From an uncultured Saprospiraceae bacterium (GTDB lineage Bacteria; Bacteroidota; Bacteroidia; Chitinophagales; Saprospiraceae), in the NCBI GenBank assembly GCA_937944245.1, contig CALDYY010000072.1:1-64000 (forward strand): DNA of 64,000 nucleotides, given 5' to 3'. Below, in pieces: positions 55,857 through 64,000 of this stretch (position 1 is its first letter; each line of letters opens with the position of its first letter). A model generated the notes under the pieces. The model was given only the letters and a program-made list of their open reading frames with translations. It was not told where the DNA came from and searched no databases. Both the position numbers and the translations under genes were made by a program.

Positions 55857-56477
55857 TTAAAAAGCCAAACCAACAGAAAGCACGATTCTTGAAGGAGAAG
55901 TATCAAATTGATAGCTTCTATCGCCGATATTAATGTGGTCGCCGAAGTTGGTAAAGTTGCCTTCATACTTAAGGTCAACAAATACTTTCTTGATTTCCAA
56001 ACCTAGTCCACCTTGCCAGCCTAATGTAAGGCTTTGAAAATCTTGACGGTAACTTTCCAAATCAAATTCGGAAGAACTATTCAAAAATACATGCCCGACT
56101 AAACCAATTTGCGGCTTAATTGGACCGAGTTTTAAGCCCGCAATAATCGGAATATCCAAGTATTGGTATTTTTCAGTGAAAACTTCATTGAGGTCGCCGC
56201 GCTCAAAGTCCACTCTATTGGAATTGAAGACGACTTCAGGTTGTAGAAAGAAGAAATCCGTTAAGGGAAATTTTGCAAAAATACCTGCATGAACACCAAA
56301 TTTAGCATCATCTACTGCCAAGCTAAATTCCTGACGTGTTGCTGGATTAGTGATAAGCAATTGACTAGGTTCTAAATCGGTAGTGCTAACGCCTGCGCGG
56401 ATACCAAAGCGTGCCTGACTGAATAGAACAGTTGTAGTGATGCTAAAAAAAGCAATAAATACGATTGTTTTCTTCAT
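55857..56477 (-). CDS. PorT-like outer-membrane beta-barrel protein
   Basis: Protein of 206 residues from MKKTIVFIAFFSITTTVLFSQ, with a signal peptide of about 20 residues; the extra 13 residues of the longer frame are rejected. It is an eight-stranded-type small barrel: RFGIRAGVSTTDLEPS, KFGVHAGIFAKFPLTDFFFLQPEVVF, YLDIPIIAGLKLGPIKPQIGLVGHVF and VDLKYEGNFTNFGDHI are the typical strands of the OMP_b-brl_2 group. Function unknown; many family members are abundant structural porin-like proteins. It is divergent from engB. Confidence 0.8.
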   Translation of the reverse strand: MKKTIVFIAFFSITTTVLFSQARFGIRAGVSTTDLEPSQLLITNPATRQEFSLAVDDAKFGVHAGIFAKFPLTDFFFLQPEVVFNSNRVDFERGDLNEVFTEKYQYLDIPIIAGLKLGPIKPQIGLVGHVFLNSSSEFDLESYRQDFQSLTLGWQGGLGLEIKKVFVDLKYEGNFTNFGDHINIGDRSYQFDTSPSRIVLSVGLAF

Positions 56478-56563
56478 AATTTTGGATTTTTTCGATATAA
56501 CGTTCTTTATGGTCAAAATCGTTCATATCTACTTCAATGATAACCTTTAATTAATTAATGTTG

Positions 56564-56571
56564 TACTTTTG
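56564..56571 (+). promoter_or_regulatory. Candidate -7 box of the engB operon
   Basis: TACTTTTG fits TAnnTTTG and lies 39 bp before the engB start. The -33 region shows only CTTTAA and is weak. Confidence 0.4.
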
Positions 56572-56610
56572 TTAAAGAATTTTGTTTGGAAGGATAAAGG
56601 GAAGTAGGTT

Positions 56611-57225
56611 ATGCAAATACATGAAGCAATTTTTATAGGAAGTTATCCCTCATTTGAGCTTTGCCCCAAAGACGATAAACCAGAATACGCTTTCATCGGT
56701 CGTTCAAATGTAGGTAAGTCTTCTCTTATCAACATGTTGTGCGACAGAAAAGGTTTGGCTAAAACATCAAACAAACCAGGTAAGACTCAACAAATTAATT
56801 ATTTTTTGATTAATCAAACTTGGTATTTAGTGGATTTGCCTGGATACGGTTATGCCATTATTTCTAAAAAAATGCGGCAGCAATGGCGACGCATGATTGA
56901 AAATTATTTGGCAAAACGTCCAAACTTGCAGTGCGCTTTTGTGTTGATAGATGCGAACATCTCTCCACAACAAAATGATATTGAGTTCATCAATTGGTTG
57001 GGGAAAATGCTTGTTCCTTATGTGATTGTGTTTACGAAAACAGATCGCTCAAAACCTTTGGAAATAGAAGAAAACATCAATAAATTCAGAAAAGCTCTTT
57101 TGGAATATTGGGAAGAATTGCCAATGCAATTTATAACTTCTTCTAACAAAGGACTAGGCAAAGCAGAATTGTTAACGTTTATCACACAAGCTAATGAGCA
57201 GATTTTAACAAATAATACAAAATAA
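56611..57225 (+). CDS. engB: Ribosome-biogenesis GTP-binding protein EngB (YsxC/YihA)
   Basis: Cytosolic GTPase of 204 residues needed for large ribosomal subunit assembly. G1 GRSNVGKSSLIN (about 31-42), switch region KTSNKPGKTQQINYF, G3 DLPGYGYA, G4 TKTD (about 149-152) and G5 ITSSNKGLGKAEL are all present. It is probably the first gene of a run with the small lipoprotein (8 bp gap), the SCO1 protein and rdgB. Confidence 0.97.
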   Translation: MQIHEAIFIGSYPSFELCPKDDKPEYAFIGRSNVGKSSLINMLCDRKGLAKTSNKPGKTQQINYFLINQTWYLVDLPGYGYAIISKKMRQQWRRMIENYLAKRPNLQCAFVLIDANISPQQNDIEFINWLGKMLVPYVIVFTKTDRSKPLEIEENINKFRKALLEYWEELPMQFITSSNKGLGKAELLTFITQANEQILTNNTK

Positions 57226-57233
57226 GTTTAGCT

Positions 57234-57668
57234 ATGAAATTTTTATTTATTGCTTTTATCGCGCTATCACTGATGGCAACTAATTGTGCAAGCCCGAACA
57301 AAAACACTGAAGCAGCACAAAAAGCACTTGCCGAAGAACGCTGGGAAGAAATGATGGCTTTGCATGATAATGTGATGCCTAAGATGAGCGAAATCAACAA
57401 GATTTCAAGAGAATTAAAAAAAATGGAAAATATTCCTGTGGAGTTGCAAGCAGAAGTACAAAATATGCTGACAACACTAGATAAAGCCGACGAAGGTATG
57501 ATGAACTGGATGGCTGGCTTCTCGAAATACAATACCAACACTTACAGCCATGAAGACTTGATGAAAGCCTATGACCAAGAAATGGAGGCAGGCAAAGCAG
57601 TGGAAGAAGCTATTTTAGGCAGTATTGAAAAGGGAAATGAATTGTTAAAAAAATTGAAAGGAGAATAA
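57234..57668 (+). CDS. Small helical lipoprotein
   Basis: Exported lipoprotein of 144 residues with lipobox Cys C18 (MATNCASPN). The rest is helical and Met/Glu/Lys-rich, with EERWEEMMALHDNVMPKMSEINKI and MMNWMAGF, giving several methionines and one histidine that might bind copper. It is adjacent to a SCO1/SenC protein gene, 1 bp away, so a role in metal handling or oxidase assembly is conceivable. The family is not named with confidence. Confidence 0.6.
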   Translation: MKFLFIAFIALSLMATNCASPNKNTEAAQKALAEERWEEMMALHDNVMPKMSEINKISRELKKMENIPVELQAEVQNMLTTLDKADEGMMNWMAGFSKYNTNTYSHEDLMKAYDQEMEAGKAVEEAILGSIEKGNELLKKLKGE

Positions 57669-57669
57669 A

Positions 57670-58305
57670 ATGAGACAGATACTAACCACTTTGTTAATAA
57701 GCTGCTTATTAGCGGCTTGTAACTTGGATTACAACAAAAAAGGTAAAGACGATAAGTTGCCTATATTAGGTGAAAAAGTAGAAGTTGCTGGGCAAATAGT
57801 TTATCATACCATCCCTGATTTTGAGTTCATTAATCAAGATAGTCAGTTGGTAAACAACCAAACTTTTGCAGACAAAATCTATATTTCAGATTTCTTTTTT
57901 ACGCATTGCCCAACCATTTGCCCGAAAATGACAAAGCAAATGAAGCGCATTTACGACCAATATGCGAATAACCCTGATGTAGCCTTTATCTCCCATTCTA
58001 TTGATCCTAAGCGCGATACGATTGGGCGTTTGCAGTGGTACGCACAAAGCATTGGCGTAACAGACGCGAGCAGATGGCATTTTGTGACAGGCGATAAAGA
58101 TGAAATTTACAGCATCGCTAACGACTATTTTAGCATTGCGCTAGAAGATAAGGAAGCACCAGAAGGTTTTGACCACAGCGGTAAAATTATTTTAGTGGAC
58201 AAAGAGCGCAGAGTGCGTTCCTTTGCTGATGGCACAAACGAAAAAGAGGTGGACCGCTTAATGAAAGATATAGATAAATTATTGGCAGAGTATGTCTTCC
58301 AATAA
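57670..58305 (+). CDS. SCO1/SenC copper-binding lipoprotein
   Basis: Thioredoxin-fold copper chaperone of 211 residues anchored by a lipobox Cys (C17, LLAACNLD). Copper ligands are present: FFFTHCPTICPKM (C80 and C84) and FDHSGKIILVD (H169). It delivers copper to the CuA site of cytochrome c oxidase in this family. The stop overlaps the long upstream reading of the next frame but not the true rdgB start. Confidence 0.93.
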   Translation: MRQILTTLLISCLLAACNLDYNKKGKDDKLPILGEKVEVAGQIVYHTIPDFEFINQDSQLVNNQTFADKIYISDFFFTHCPTICPKMTKQMKRIYDQYANNPDVAFISHSIDPKRDTIGRLQWYAQSIGVTDASRWHFVTGDKDEIYSIANDYFSIALEDKEAPEGFDHSGKIILVDKERRVRSFADGTNEKEVDRLMKDIDKLLAEYVFQ

Positions 58306-58387
58306 TTTGACTTTCAAGCATTTATTTCGCCTTTTGAGGTATGCACGCACTTCAAAAGGCGATATTTATTTTAGAAAAAACGTTCCA

Positions 58388-58969
58388 ATGAAAATTGTAT
58401 TTGCCACAGGCAATCCTAATAAAATAAAAGAAATTGATGCGCTATTAGGCGACCGATTTGAAATTATTGGCTTAGAAGCCATTGGTTGTACAGAGGACAT
58501 TCCAGAAACTCAACCTACCATACTAGGCAATGCACTGCAAAAGGCGCGCTATGTGAAGGAACACTATGGTCAAGATTGCTTTGCGGAAGATACTGGGCTT
58601 GAGGTAGAAGCACTTGATGGTGAACCGGGCGTGTACTCCGCACGATACGCAGGAGAAGAGAAAAACGCTCAAGCCAATGCAAAAAAAGTATTGACTTTAA
58701 TGGAAAAACAAACCAACAAGTCAGCACAATTCAAAACAGTAATTGCATTGATTTTAGGCGACAAAGAATATACTTTTGAAGGCATTGTTCGAGGAACGAT
58801 TGCAGATATGCCACGCGGGGAAAGTGGTTTTGGCTATGACCCAATTTTTATACCGGAGGGCGAAACACGCACCTTTGCAGAAATGAGCCTTGAAGAAAAA
58901 AATGCTATCAGCCACAGAGGAAAAGCCACGCAAATGCTCAAACAGTTTTTGTCGAAATTAAATGGATAG
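58388..58969 (+). CDS. rdgB: XTP/dITP diphosphatase (RdgB/HAM1 family)
   Basis: Nucleotide-pool sanitising enzyme of 193 residues hydrolysing XTP, dITP and ITP to monophosphates. It has the start MKIVFATGNPNKIKEIDALLG (SxxxxK/N-type substrate loop), EDTGLEVEALDGEPGVYSARYAG, GESGFGYDPIFIPEG and EKNAISHRGKA. The start at 58388 is chosen because the family begins exactly there; the longer frame runs back into the SCO1 gene. It ends 5 bp from the convergent hydrolase gene. Confidence 0.96.
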   Translation: MKIVFATGNPNKIKEIDALLGDRFEIIGLEAIGCTEDIPETQPTILGNALQKARYVKEHYGQDCFAEDTGLEVEALDGEPGVYSARYAGEEKNAQANAKKVLTLMEKQTNKSAQFKTVIALILGDKEYTFEGIVRGTIADMPRGESGFGYDPIFIPEGETRTFAEMSLEEKNAISHRGKATQMLKQFLSKLNG

Positions 58970-58974
58970 TGTTT

Positions 58975-59796
58975 TTATTTGGTTTTCAGTTGCTCTATCA
59001 TCAAATCGCAAAGTGTATTGCCAAGCATTCGATGTCCTGTATCGAGTAAATAGACATGAACATTTGCTAAGTTTTGAGCAAGCAATAAGCCAGTTTTGAC
59101 GGGGATGATTTTGTCTCTTTTGCCCAAATACAGATGTGTTGGAGTTTGATACTGTTGTAAGTATTGCTTTACTTTGCTGAGTGTCAACGAAAAGTGATTC
59201 GCGGAAATCCAACACTGAAAAGCTATTTCAATACGCTCAGGGCTATCGAGCTGATGCCGAATAAACTGCCGAACATACATAGGTAAACTTTCTTTTTTGC
59301 TTTGTAGCAATAGCCATTGGCGTAATTTACCCGACTGCACTAACTTTTGGCGCAACACCTGCCTAATAGGAACAGGCACTAACATCATGGTGGATAACAC
59401 TTTGGTATTCAATCCATCTGGTGCAATAAGAAAAAGTTGTTCTATATTCGGAGCTAAATGTGGCAAAATACTCATAGCAATTCTGCCTCCGAAGCTATAC
59501 CCTAACAAGGAGAAGTGGCTTTGCTGCTCTTGCTCCAGTATAGCTTGAAAAATATGGATGAAATCTTGAAGCGTAAATTCTTCTTGTCGCCATTGCGTTT
59601 GTCCATGAAAAGGTAAATCCATAGCAACGATGGTGAATGTCTGCTCTAGTGCTGGACATATAGGTATAAAACTAGCTGCCTCCTCGCCAAAACCATGCAA
59701 TGCAATCAGTAAAGATTTGCCTTGCCCTATCTTTAAATAACTAATTGAGGATTTTTTATATATTAAATTTAATCGTTGCAAAAGCAGATGATTCAT
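58975..59796 (-). CDS. Alpha/beta hydrolase
   Basis: Cytosolic hydrolase of 273 residues with HGFGEEAASF (oxyanion region), the nucleophile elbow GYSFGG (S101), FHGQTQWRQEEFTLQDF and the late LDTGHRMLGNT containing the catalytic His. A catalytic Asp is probable in YLGKRDKIIPVK. It is of the MenH-like or proline iminopeptidase-like general type. The substrate is unknown. It stands alone, convergent with rdgB. Confidence 0.85.
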   Translation of the reverse strand: MNHLLLQRLNLIYKKSSISYLKIGQGKSLLIALHGFGEEAASFIPICPALEQTFTIVAMDLPFHGQTQWRQEEFTLQDFIHIFQAILEQEQQSHFSLLGYSFGGRIAMSILPHLAPNIEQLFLIAPDGLNTKVLSTMMLVPVPIRQVLRQKLVQSGKLRQWLLLQSKKESLPMYVRQFIRHQLDSPERIEIAFQCWISANHFSLTLSKVKQYLQQYQTPTHLYLGKRDKIIPVKTGLLLAQNLANVHVYLLDTGHRMLGNTLCDLMIEQLKTK

Positions 59797-59810
59797 TTTA
59801 TCGTGTCCTC

Positions 59811-59857
59811 AAAATGTTGGTTTTCAATAATTAAAAATTTAAATATGCTCTTAATCT
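59811..59857 (+). repeat. Dispersed 47-bp repeat, copy 2
   Basis: Partner of 12-58 (40 of 47 bases identical). It lies in the 190-bp gap between the alpha/beta hydrolase gene and the TonB receptor gene, just upstream of the hydrolase start. The remaining gap holds nothing else recognisable. Confidence 0.55.
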
Positions 59858-59986
59858 ATTTGCTGCTATTTACAATATGAAAATTTAAACTCTCGAAGAA
59901 AGTATAGTATTTAGCCATCGAAACAGACTAAGTACGCAAAATAGGGTATTTAGCAGTAAAACTATCTTAAACTTAAATTCATTTCT

Positions 59987-61810
59987 CTACTCCCAACGCA
60001 CACTGACCCCACTGCGAATCCATCTGCCCGGCATTTCTACCAAGTTGGTTTCTGTGTAAGTTTGGTTTAGAAGATTGCTGGCTTCCAAAAAGATGTTATA
60101 CTTAGAACTACGCCAAAGTAAACGCATATCGAGTAAGGCGTAATTATCCAAATTTATGCGGTCGAGGTAGCGATAGCGCAAACTAGGGAATAGCCGATTG
60201 CCCAAGTTGAGTTCCAAACCTGCAATGACTTGATGGCGAAGATTGTCCAACGCATATCTGGAAACAGCAACATCTGCGTTGTCAATGACAGCATCTAAAT
60301 AAGTGTAGCTCAAATCCAATGTTTGTAACCATTTGACAGTTTGGAAATTAATGGCAAGACTGTTTTCCCAACCCAAGACATTGACGGAAGAAAAATTTTG
60401 AGGCTGCCACTTCAACGAATCCACGAGGGCTTCCTTCGTCCAGTCAATCATGTTAATGCCATTTCTACGGAAAACACTAGTTTGTGCTAAAATTGATTTT
60501 TGTTGATATTTAAGACCTAGCTCATAAGTAATGGCTGATTCAGGTTGCAAACTCGGGTTGCCGAGATTAGCTCTATCCTCGTAATACAAATCCGTGAACG
60601 TAGGCACGCGATAAGTGTAGCCCGCATTAGCAAAGACTTTGACTTGATTATTGAGGGCATAACCTACATCTATACCAGGCAAAAGATTGACATCAAAATC
60701 AGAAAAATAGTTGAGGAGTACCCCTGGCGTAATATCCAAACGATTGGCTAGACTGAAACGATGTTCTAAAAAAAGACTAGTCGCCAAGCGTTGTCGCCCA
60801 CCTAGATTATTGCTACTCAAACTTACTCGATTCACGTCCAAGCCAATGCCTGTGATGCCCAAAGTGCTGTAATGACTAGCATTGACTTCTGCACCAACCG
60901 TATTGCCAATATGCAAATTTCGGTAAAGGGAAGGATTGCGACGCACAAAAAGATACTCATCTTGGTTTCTGCGCCAATACACTCTAGGTTTGACCACCCA
61001 GTTGGCTTTTGTATGTTGATATTCCACCGCACCAATACTCGTTTGAATGGCTTCGTATTGGTCTTTAAAACTAGGACTAGCATAGAAACCATTTGCGCCA
61101 AAGGCACGCTCGGTATAGCCCGCAAGAATACTTAACTGTTGATTGCCAACAGGAACTTGCGCCTGATAAAAAAAGTTGCTAATGTTGTAATCGGTGTTGT
61201 AGCGATAGCCTTCAGAGAAGTCTTTAGCAAAAGAAAAATATTGCTGGATGCCTTTATGCGTAAACGCTGAAGACACTCGAACGCCTCCTAAAGTGTGTTG
61301 CCCTGCTTGAAGACTGATTTTTACGAAAGGCGACTCAGGGGTTTTAGTGATGATGTTGATTGCGCCAGTAAACGCATTTTGACCAAACACTCTAGCTGCA
61401 GGACCTTTCAATATTTCAATGCGCTCAATATTTTCAATGTCTATGGGCAGGTTCATTAAATGATGCCCTGTTTGTGGATCGCTCATTTTAATGCCATTCA
61501 CTAACACTAGCGTTTGGTCAAAAGTACCTCCTCGAATGCTTACATCTGCTTGGACGCCATGTGCGCCACGTTGGCGGATATCCACACCAGCAGCGTAACG
61601 CAGCACCTCAGCCACACTAATAGCAGGCGAACGTTGTATTTTATCGGCAGTAATAATCTCAATGCTCCGAGAATGGGTAGAAAAAGGCAATGCCATACGG
61701 TTTTCTTGCACCACAATTTCGGATAAATTGATAGAAAGGCTATCTTGTTTTTGTGTAAATCCTTGAAGCATTAGGCTTGTGAATAAAAAAAGTAGGAAAT
61801 ATTTTATCAT
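59987..61810 (-). CDS. TonB-dependent receptor, BtuB-like size class
   Basis: Outer-membrane receptor of 607 residues. It has a signal peptide (1-19), a TonB-box-like SEIVVQENR (about 30-38), a plug (about 45-155; VAEVLRYAAGVDIRQRGAHGVQADVSIRGGTFDQTLVLVNG, IEILKGPAARVFGQNAFTGAINI) and a 22-strand-type barrel ending SVRWE. It has no carboxypeptidase-regulatory domain, which separates it from SusC-like proteins. The ligand is unknown: iron chelates or cobalamin are typical. No cobalamin riboswitch or Fur-like box was recognised in the 191-bp upstream gap. Confidence 0.92.
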   Translation of the reverse strand: MIKYFLLFLFTSLMLQGFTQKQDSLSINLSEIVVQENRMALPFSTHSRSIEIITADKIQRSPAISVAEVLRYAAGVDIRQRGAHGVQADVSIRGGTFDQTLVLVNGIKMSDPQTGHHLMNLPIDIENIERIEILKGPAARVFGQNAFTGAINIITKTPESPFVKISLQAGQHTLGGVRVSSAFTHKGIQQYFSFAKDFSEGYRYNTDYNISNFFYQAQVPVGNQQLSILAGYTERAFGANGFYASPSFKDQYEAIQTSIGAVEYQHTKANWVVKPRVYWRRNQDEYLFVRRNPSLYRNLHIGNTVGAEVNASHYSTLGITGIGLDVNRVSLSSNNLGGRQRLATSLFLEHRFSLANRLDITPGVLLNYFSDFDVNLLPGIDVGYALNNQVKVFANAGYTYRVPTFTDLYYEDRANLGNPSLQPESAITYELGLKYQQKSILAQTSVFRRNGINMIDWTKEALVDSLKWQPQNFSSVNVLGWENSLAINFQTVKWLQTLDLSYTYLDAVIDNADVAVSRYALDNLRHQVIAGLELNLGNRLFPSLRYRYLDRINLDNYALLDMRLLWRSSKYNIFLEASNLLNQTYTETNLVEMPGRWIRSGVSVRWE

Positions 61811-61893
61811 GGATTGAAAGATTTGTCTAAAAAATGGATGGCAAAGCTATGTCTTTTGAATGTTTTTTTTGTTTGTTCGCTGTTAATTTTAGA

Positions 61894-61926
61894 TTGACAT
61901 AAAAAAGAGATAACGGCTTAATTTTG
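61894..61926 (+). promoter_or_regulatory. Candidate promoter of pth
   Basis: TTG at 61894-61896, a 22-bp spacer and TAATTTTG at 61919-61926. The -7 box matches the Bacteroidota consensus fully. The spacer is slightly long. The pth start lies 75 bp further on. Confidence 0.4.
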
Positions 61927-62001
61927 CGGCATAGGCTCAAAACAAAGAGCAGGATGAAATGATTTTTTACTTTTTTACGAACAAAATCAGCACCTGATTG
62001 G

Positions 62002-62565
62002 ATGAAATACTTAATTGTTGGTATCGGTAATATTGGCGCAGACTACGAAGGCACTCGCCACAACATTGGATTTGATATACTAGACCATTTAGCCAAAAAG
62101 GCTGAAGTACAATGGTCTTCCGAAACGCTAGGCGCACTCACCCAATTCAAACACAAGGGTAGAACTTTTATCTTATTAAAGCCTAATACTTACGTCAATA
62201 GGAGCGGAAAAGCAGTTCGGCATTGGATGACTAAGCATAAAATAGAAAAAGAAAATTTATTGGTTGTGCTAGATGATTTGAACTTACCGTTCGGAAAACA
62301 ACGCCTTAGAGGAAAAGGAAGTGATGGCGGGCATAATGGATTGAAGGACATTGATGCCCTAATAGGTGGCAACGATTATGCACGCTTGCGCATCGGAATT
62401 GGTGGTGATTTTCCAAAAGGAATGCAAGCCGATTATGTGTTAGATAAATGGAAGAAAGAAGAACAAGCACAACTTAGTGAAATTATTGACTATGCTGCTG
62501 AGACGGTAAAAACTTTTGGCACACTGGGGCTGGCACAAGCCATGAGTCAAAGAAATAAAAAGTAG
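62002..62565 (+). CDS. pth: Peptidyl-tRNA hydrolase
   Basis: Enzyme of 187 residues that recycles peptidyl-tRNA by cleaving the ester bond. Motifs: MKYLIVGIGNIGADYEGTRHNIGF (catalytic H20), LLKPNTYVNRSGKAV, VLDDLNLPFGKQRLRGKGSDGGHNGLKDI (about 90-118, with the catalytic Asp) and YARLRIGIGG. It is full length, single-copy in type, and has its own promoter. Confidence 0.97.
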   Translation: MKYLIVGIGNIGADYEGTRHNIGFDILDHLAKKAEVQWSSETLGALTQFKHKGRTFILLKPNTYVNRSGKAVRHWMTKHKIEKENLLVVLDDLNLPFGKQRLRGKGSDGGHNGLKDIDALIGGNDYARLRIGIGGDFPKGMQADYVLDKWKKEEQAQLSEIIDYAAETVKTFGTLGLAQAMSQRNKK

Positions 62566-62818
62566 GCTAATTGTTTGTTTTTCGTAAAAAAAATATAATT
62601 TCATTTCTAAAAATATTTAAAAATACTTACATTGTTTTATTGTTAAGTAATATAATTAATACTAAATTTATCGTAATCATCTTCACGTAAGTATTTCAGA
62701 TTTTCATAGCGTTTCGATGATTCTTGTTTTTATGTAATTTCTATTTAATACGTTACTTATCATTTAGTTATGTTTTTGTATATCATTATCAATCATCTAC
62801 TGTAAACAAACATCAAAT

Positions 62819-63610
62819 ATGTTAGCCATTCTTATTTTTTTTATTTTACACTGGTACTTATCCATTTTTACCCAAACTTTCTTTTTACATCGCTATGCTG
62901 CTCATGGAATGTTCACTATGAATAAATCTTGGGAGCGATTTTTCTATGTTTTTACGTTCATCGCACAAGGGAGTAGTTATCTAAGTCCTCGTACTTACGG
63001 GCTAATGCACCGCTTGCACCATGCGCATGCTGATACAGAACGCGACCCACACTCGCCATCGCACAGCGACAATCTGTTTGACATGATGTGGCAAACACGC
63101 AGAATCTATTTGGACATCGGAAAAGGAAAATATGTAGTTGAGGAAAAATATCAAAAGAACCTACCTGACTGGTCAGCTTTTGACAAGTTCGCAGAAAACA
63201 TTTTTACTCGTATTGCTTGGTCGTTGGTATATGTGGCTTTCTATGCAACTTTTGCGCCATCCTATTGGTGGTTTTTGCTTGTGCCTATTCATATTACAAT
63301 GGGTCCAGTGCATGGTGTTATCATCAATTGGTTCTCCCATACTATTGGCTACCGCAACTTTAAAGTGAGCGATACGTCCACAAATTATCTACCTTTTGAT
63401 TTTTTGACTATGGGCGAAGGTTACCACAATAATCACCATACTTTTGGGCAGCGACCTAATTTTGGAGGCATTCGTTGGCATGAAATTGATTTGACTTGGT
63501 GGGTTATTAAAATGTTCAATAAATTAGGGGTGTTGGAACTTCGTCAAGCTAAAACAATTGACGTAAGAACAAAAGTTATTCGCCGTCAGAGAAGAGCGGC
63601 TAATATTTAA
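62819..63610 (+). CDS. Fatty-acid (acyl-CoA) desaturase
   Basis: Membrane di-iron desaturase of 263 residues. The three histidine boxes are HRYAAH (H24-H29), HRLHHAHAD (about 64-72) and YHNNHH (about 203-208). Hydrophobic helices lie at 1-20, around 45-60, and at 140-175. It introduces a double bond into membrane fatty acids and would help tune membrane fluidity. It is short compared with many relatives but has all boxes. A further gene follows after 12 bp. Confidence 0.9.
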   Translation: MLAILIFFILHWYLSIFTQTFFLHRYAAHGMFTMNKSWERFFYVFTFIAQGSSYLSPRTYGLMHRLHHAHADTERDPHSPSHSDNLFDMMWQTRRIYLDIGKGKYVVEEKYQKNLPDWSAFDKFAENIFTRIAWSLVYVAFYATFAPSYWWFLLVPIHITMGPVHGVIINWFSHTIGYRNFKVSDTSTNYLPFDFLTMGEGYHNNHHTFGQRPNFGGIRWHEIDLTWWVIKMFNKLGVLELRQAKTIDVRTKVIRRQRRAANI

Positions 63611-63622
63611 ACGGTTGATTTT

Positions 63623-64000
63623 ATGGCGATTGACGCACCTTCAAAAAAGAAAGTTCCCTACAAAATTCAACAACCGCTAAAGGTCTATTTACAGTATTAT
63701 GGTAGATATCGCTCGTTACCGGTACAGTATGAAGACCTTGCGCGGTTTTCCATGTCCACCTCGCTACTGGATAGGAATGGTGAAGATACGCTTTGGCAAA
63801 CAGTCTATTATCCGGAATGGGAGATGGACAGATTGTATAAGGGATTGACGGAAATATATGCCTTACTAAAAACCGATGGCGATGTAAAAGTGCTGGAACA
63901 CCTTAGCATAGCTCGCATTGACTATTGTATTTTTGGTAATACACGCCCGTTTCGCATTAGGATTATCAATCGTTTAAACGATAACTATGATCATTTTTAT
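63623..64000 (+). CDS. Partial gene, hypothetical protein (runs off the window)
   Basis: Open frame of 126 codons from ATG 63623 to the last base with no stop. The N-terminus is basic (MAIDAPSKKKVPYKIQQPLK), followed by a sequence rich in Tyr, Arg and Leu. No signal peptide or membrane segment is seen. It is close behind the desaturase gene, so co-transcription is likely. The family is not recognised. Confidence 0.6.
   Translation, partial: MAIDAPSKKKVPYKIQQPLKVYLQYYGRYRSLPVQYEDLARFSMSTSLLDRNGEDTLWQTVYYPEWEMDRLYKGLTEIYALLKTDGDVKVLEHLSIARIDYCIFGNTRPFRIRIINRLNDNYDHFY

Overview
The window looks like the chromosome of a low-GC Bacteroidota bacterium, probably marine and near the Saprospiria or Cytophagia (inference). 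It has two SusC/SusD pairs, a hybrid two-component regulator, type IX secretion sorting domains, many Cys-lipidated outer-membrane lipoproteins, promoters of the Bacteroidota TTG / TAnnTTTG type, and a sirtuin without zinc cysteines. No tRNA, rRNA, CRISPR array or complete insertion sequence was seen.

Bases 1-30125 are one polysaccharide utilisation locus (PUL) built as three transcription units. Unit A (+, 319-15762): GH110 alpha-galactosidase, SusC, SusD, a T9SS-sorted surface protein, two GH110-like beta-helix proteins and two sulfatases. Unit B (-, 26690-15790): a second GH110, a second SusC/SusD pair, a terminator, then the hybrid two-component system (HTCS). Unit C (+, 26941-30125): two more sulfatases, starting divergently from unit B. 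Units A and B both open with GH110-SusC-SusD, point at each other, and have near-superimposable promoters with paired TACAT words 21 bp apart. The likely job is uptake of a sulfated glycan with terminal alpha-1,3-galactose: sulfatases uncap it, GH110 enzymes trim galactose, the SusCD pairs import the products and the HTCS senses them. All four beta-helix proteins keep the same Asp-(22 residues)-Asp-Asp constellation, so the two unusual ones are candidates for a GH110-related new enzyme group. No endo-acting enzyme or beta-galactosidase is visible.

Bases 30280-43000 are a more ordinary chromosomal block: groES-groEL, a DM13/Ig-like lipoprotein with an outer-membrane barrel protein, a lipoprotein, a class III-type sirtuin with a GNAT acetyltransferase, a decayed Rpn-family nuclease gene, an RsbU-like phosphatase, a Crp/Fnr regulator, a LytS-type kinase and a TonB-dependent receptor.

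Bases 43100-47530 are a small accessory region: a helix-turn-helix regulator with a palindromic operator candidate, a frameshifted lipoprotein gene, a PQQ-like propeller lipoprotein, a membrane protein broken at a T9 run, a twin-arginine DUF3800-like protein, and a tandem structured repeat with a compensatory base change.

Bases 47531-64000 are mainly housekeeping: 3-methyladenine glycosylase, IMP dehydrogenase, riboflavin synthase, an Rpn nuclease, a giant coiled-coil secreted protein, a CCG-domain Fe-S protein, engB, a SCO1-type protein, rdgB, an alpha/beta hydrolase, a TonB receptor, pth, a fatty-acid desaturase and a gene cut by the window end.
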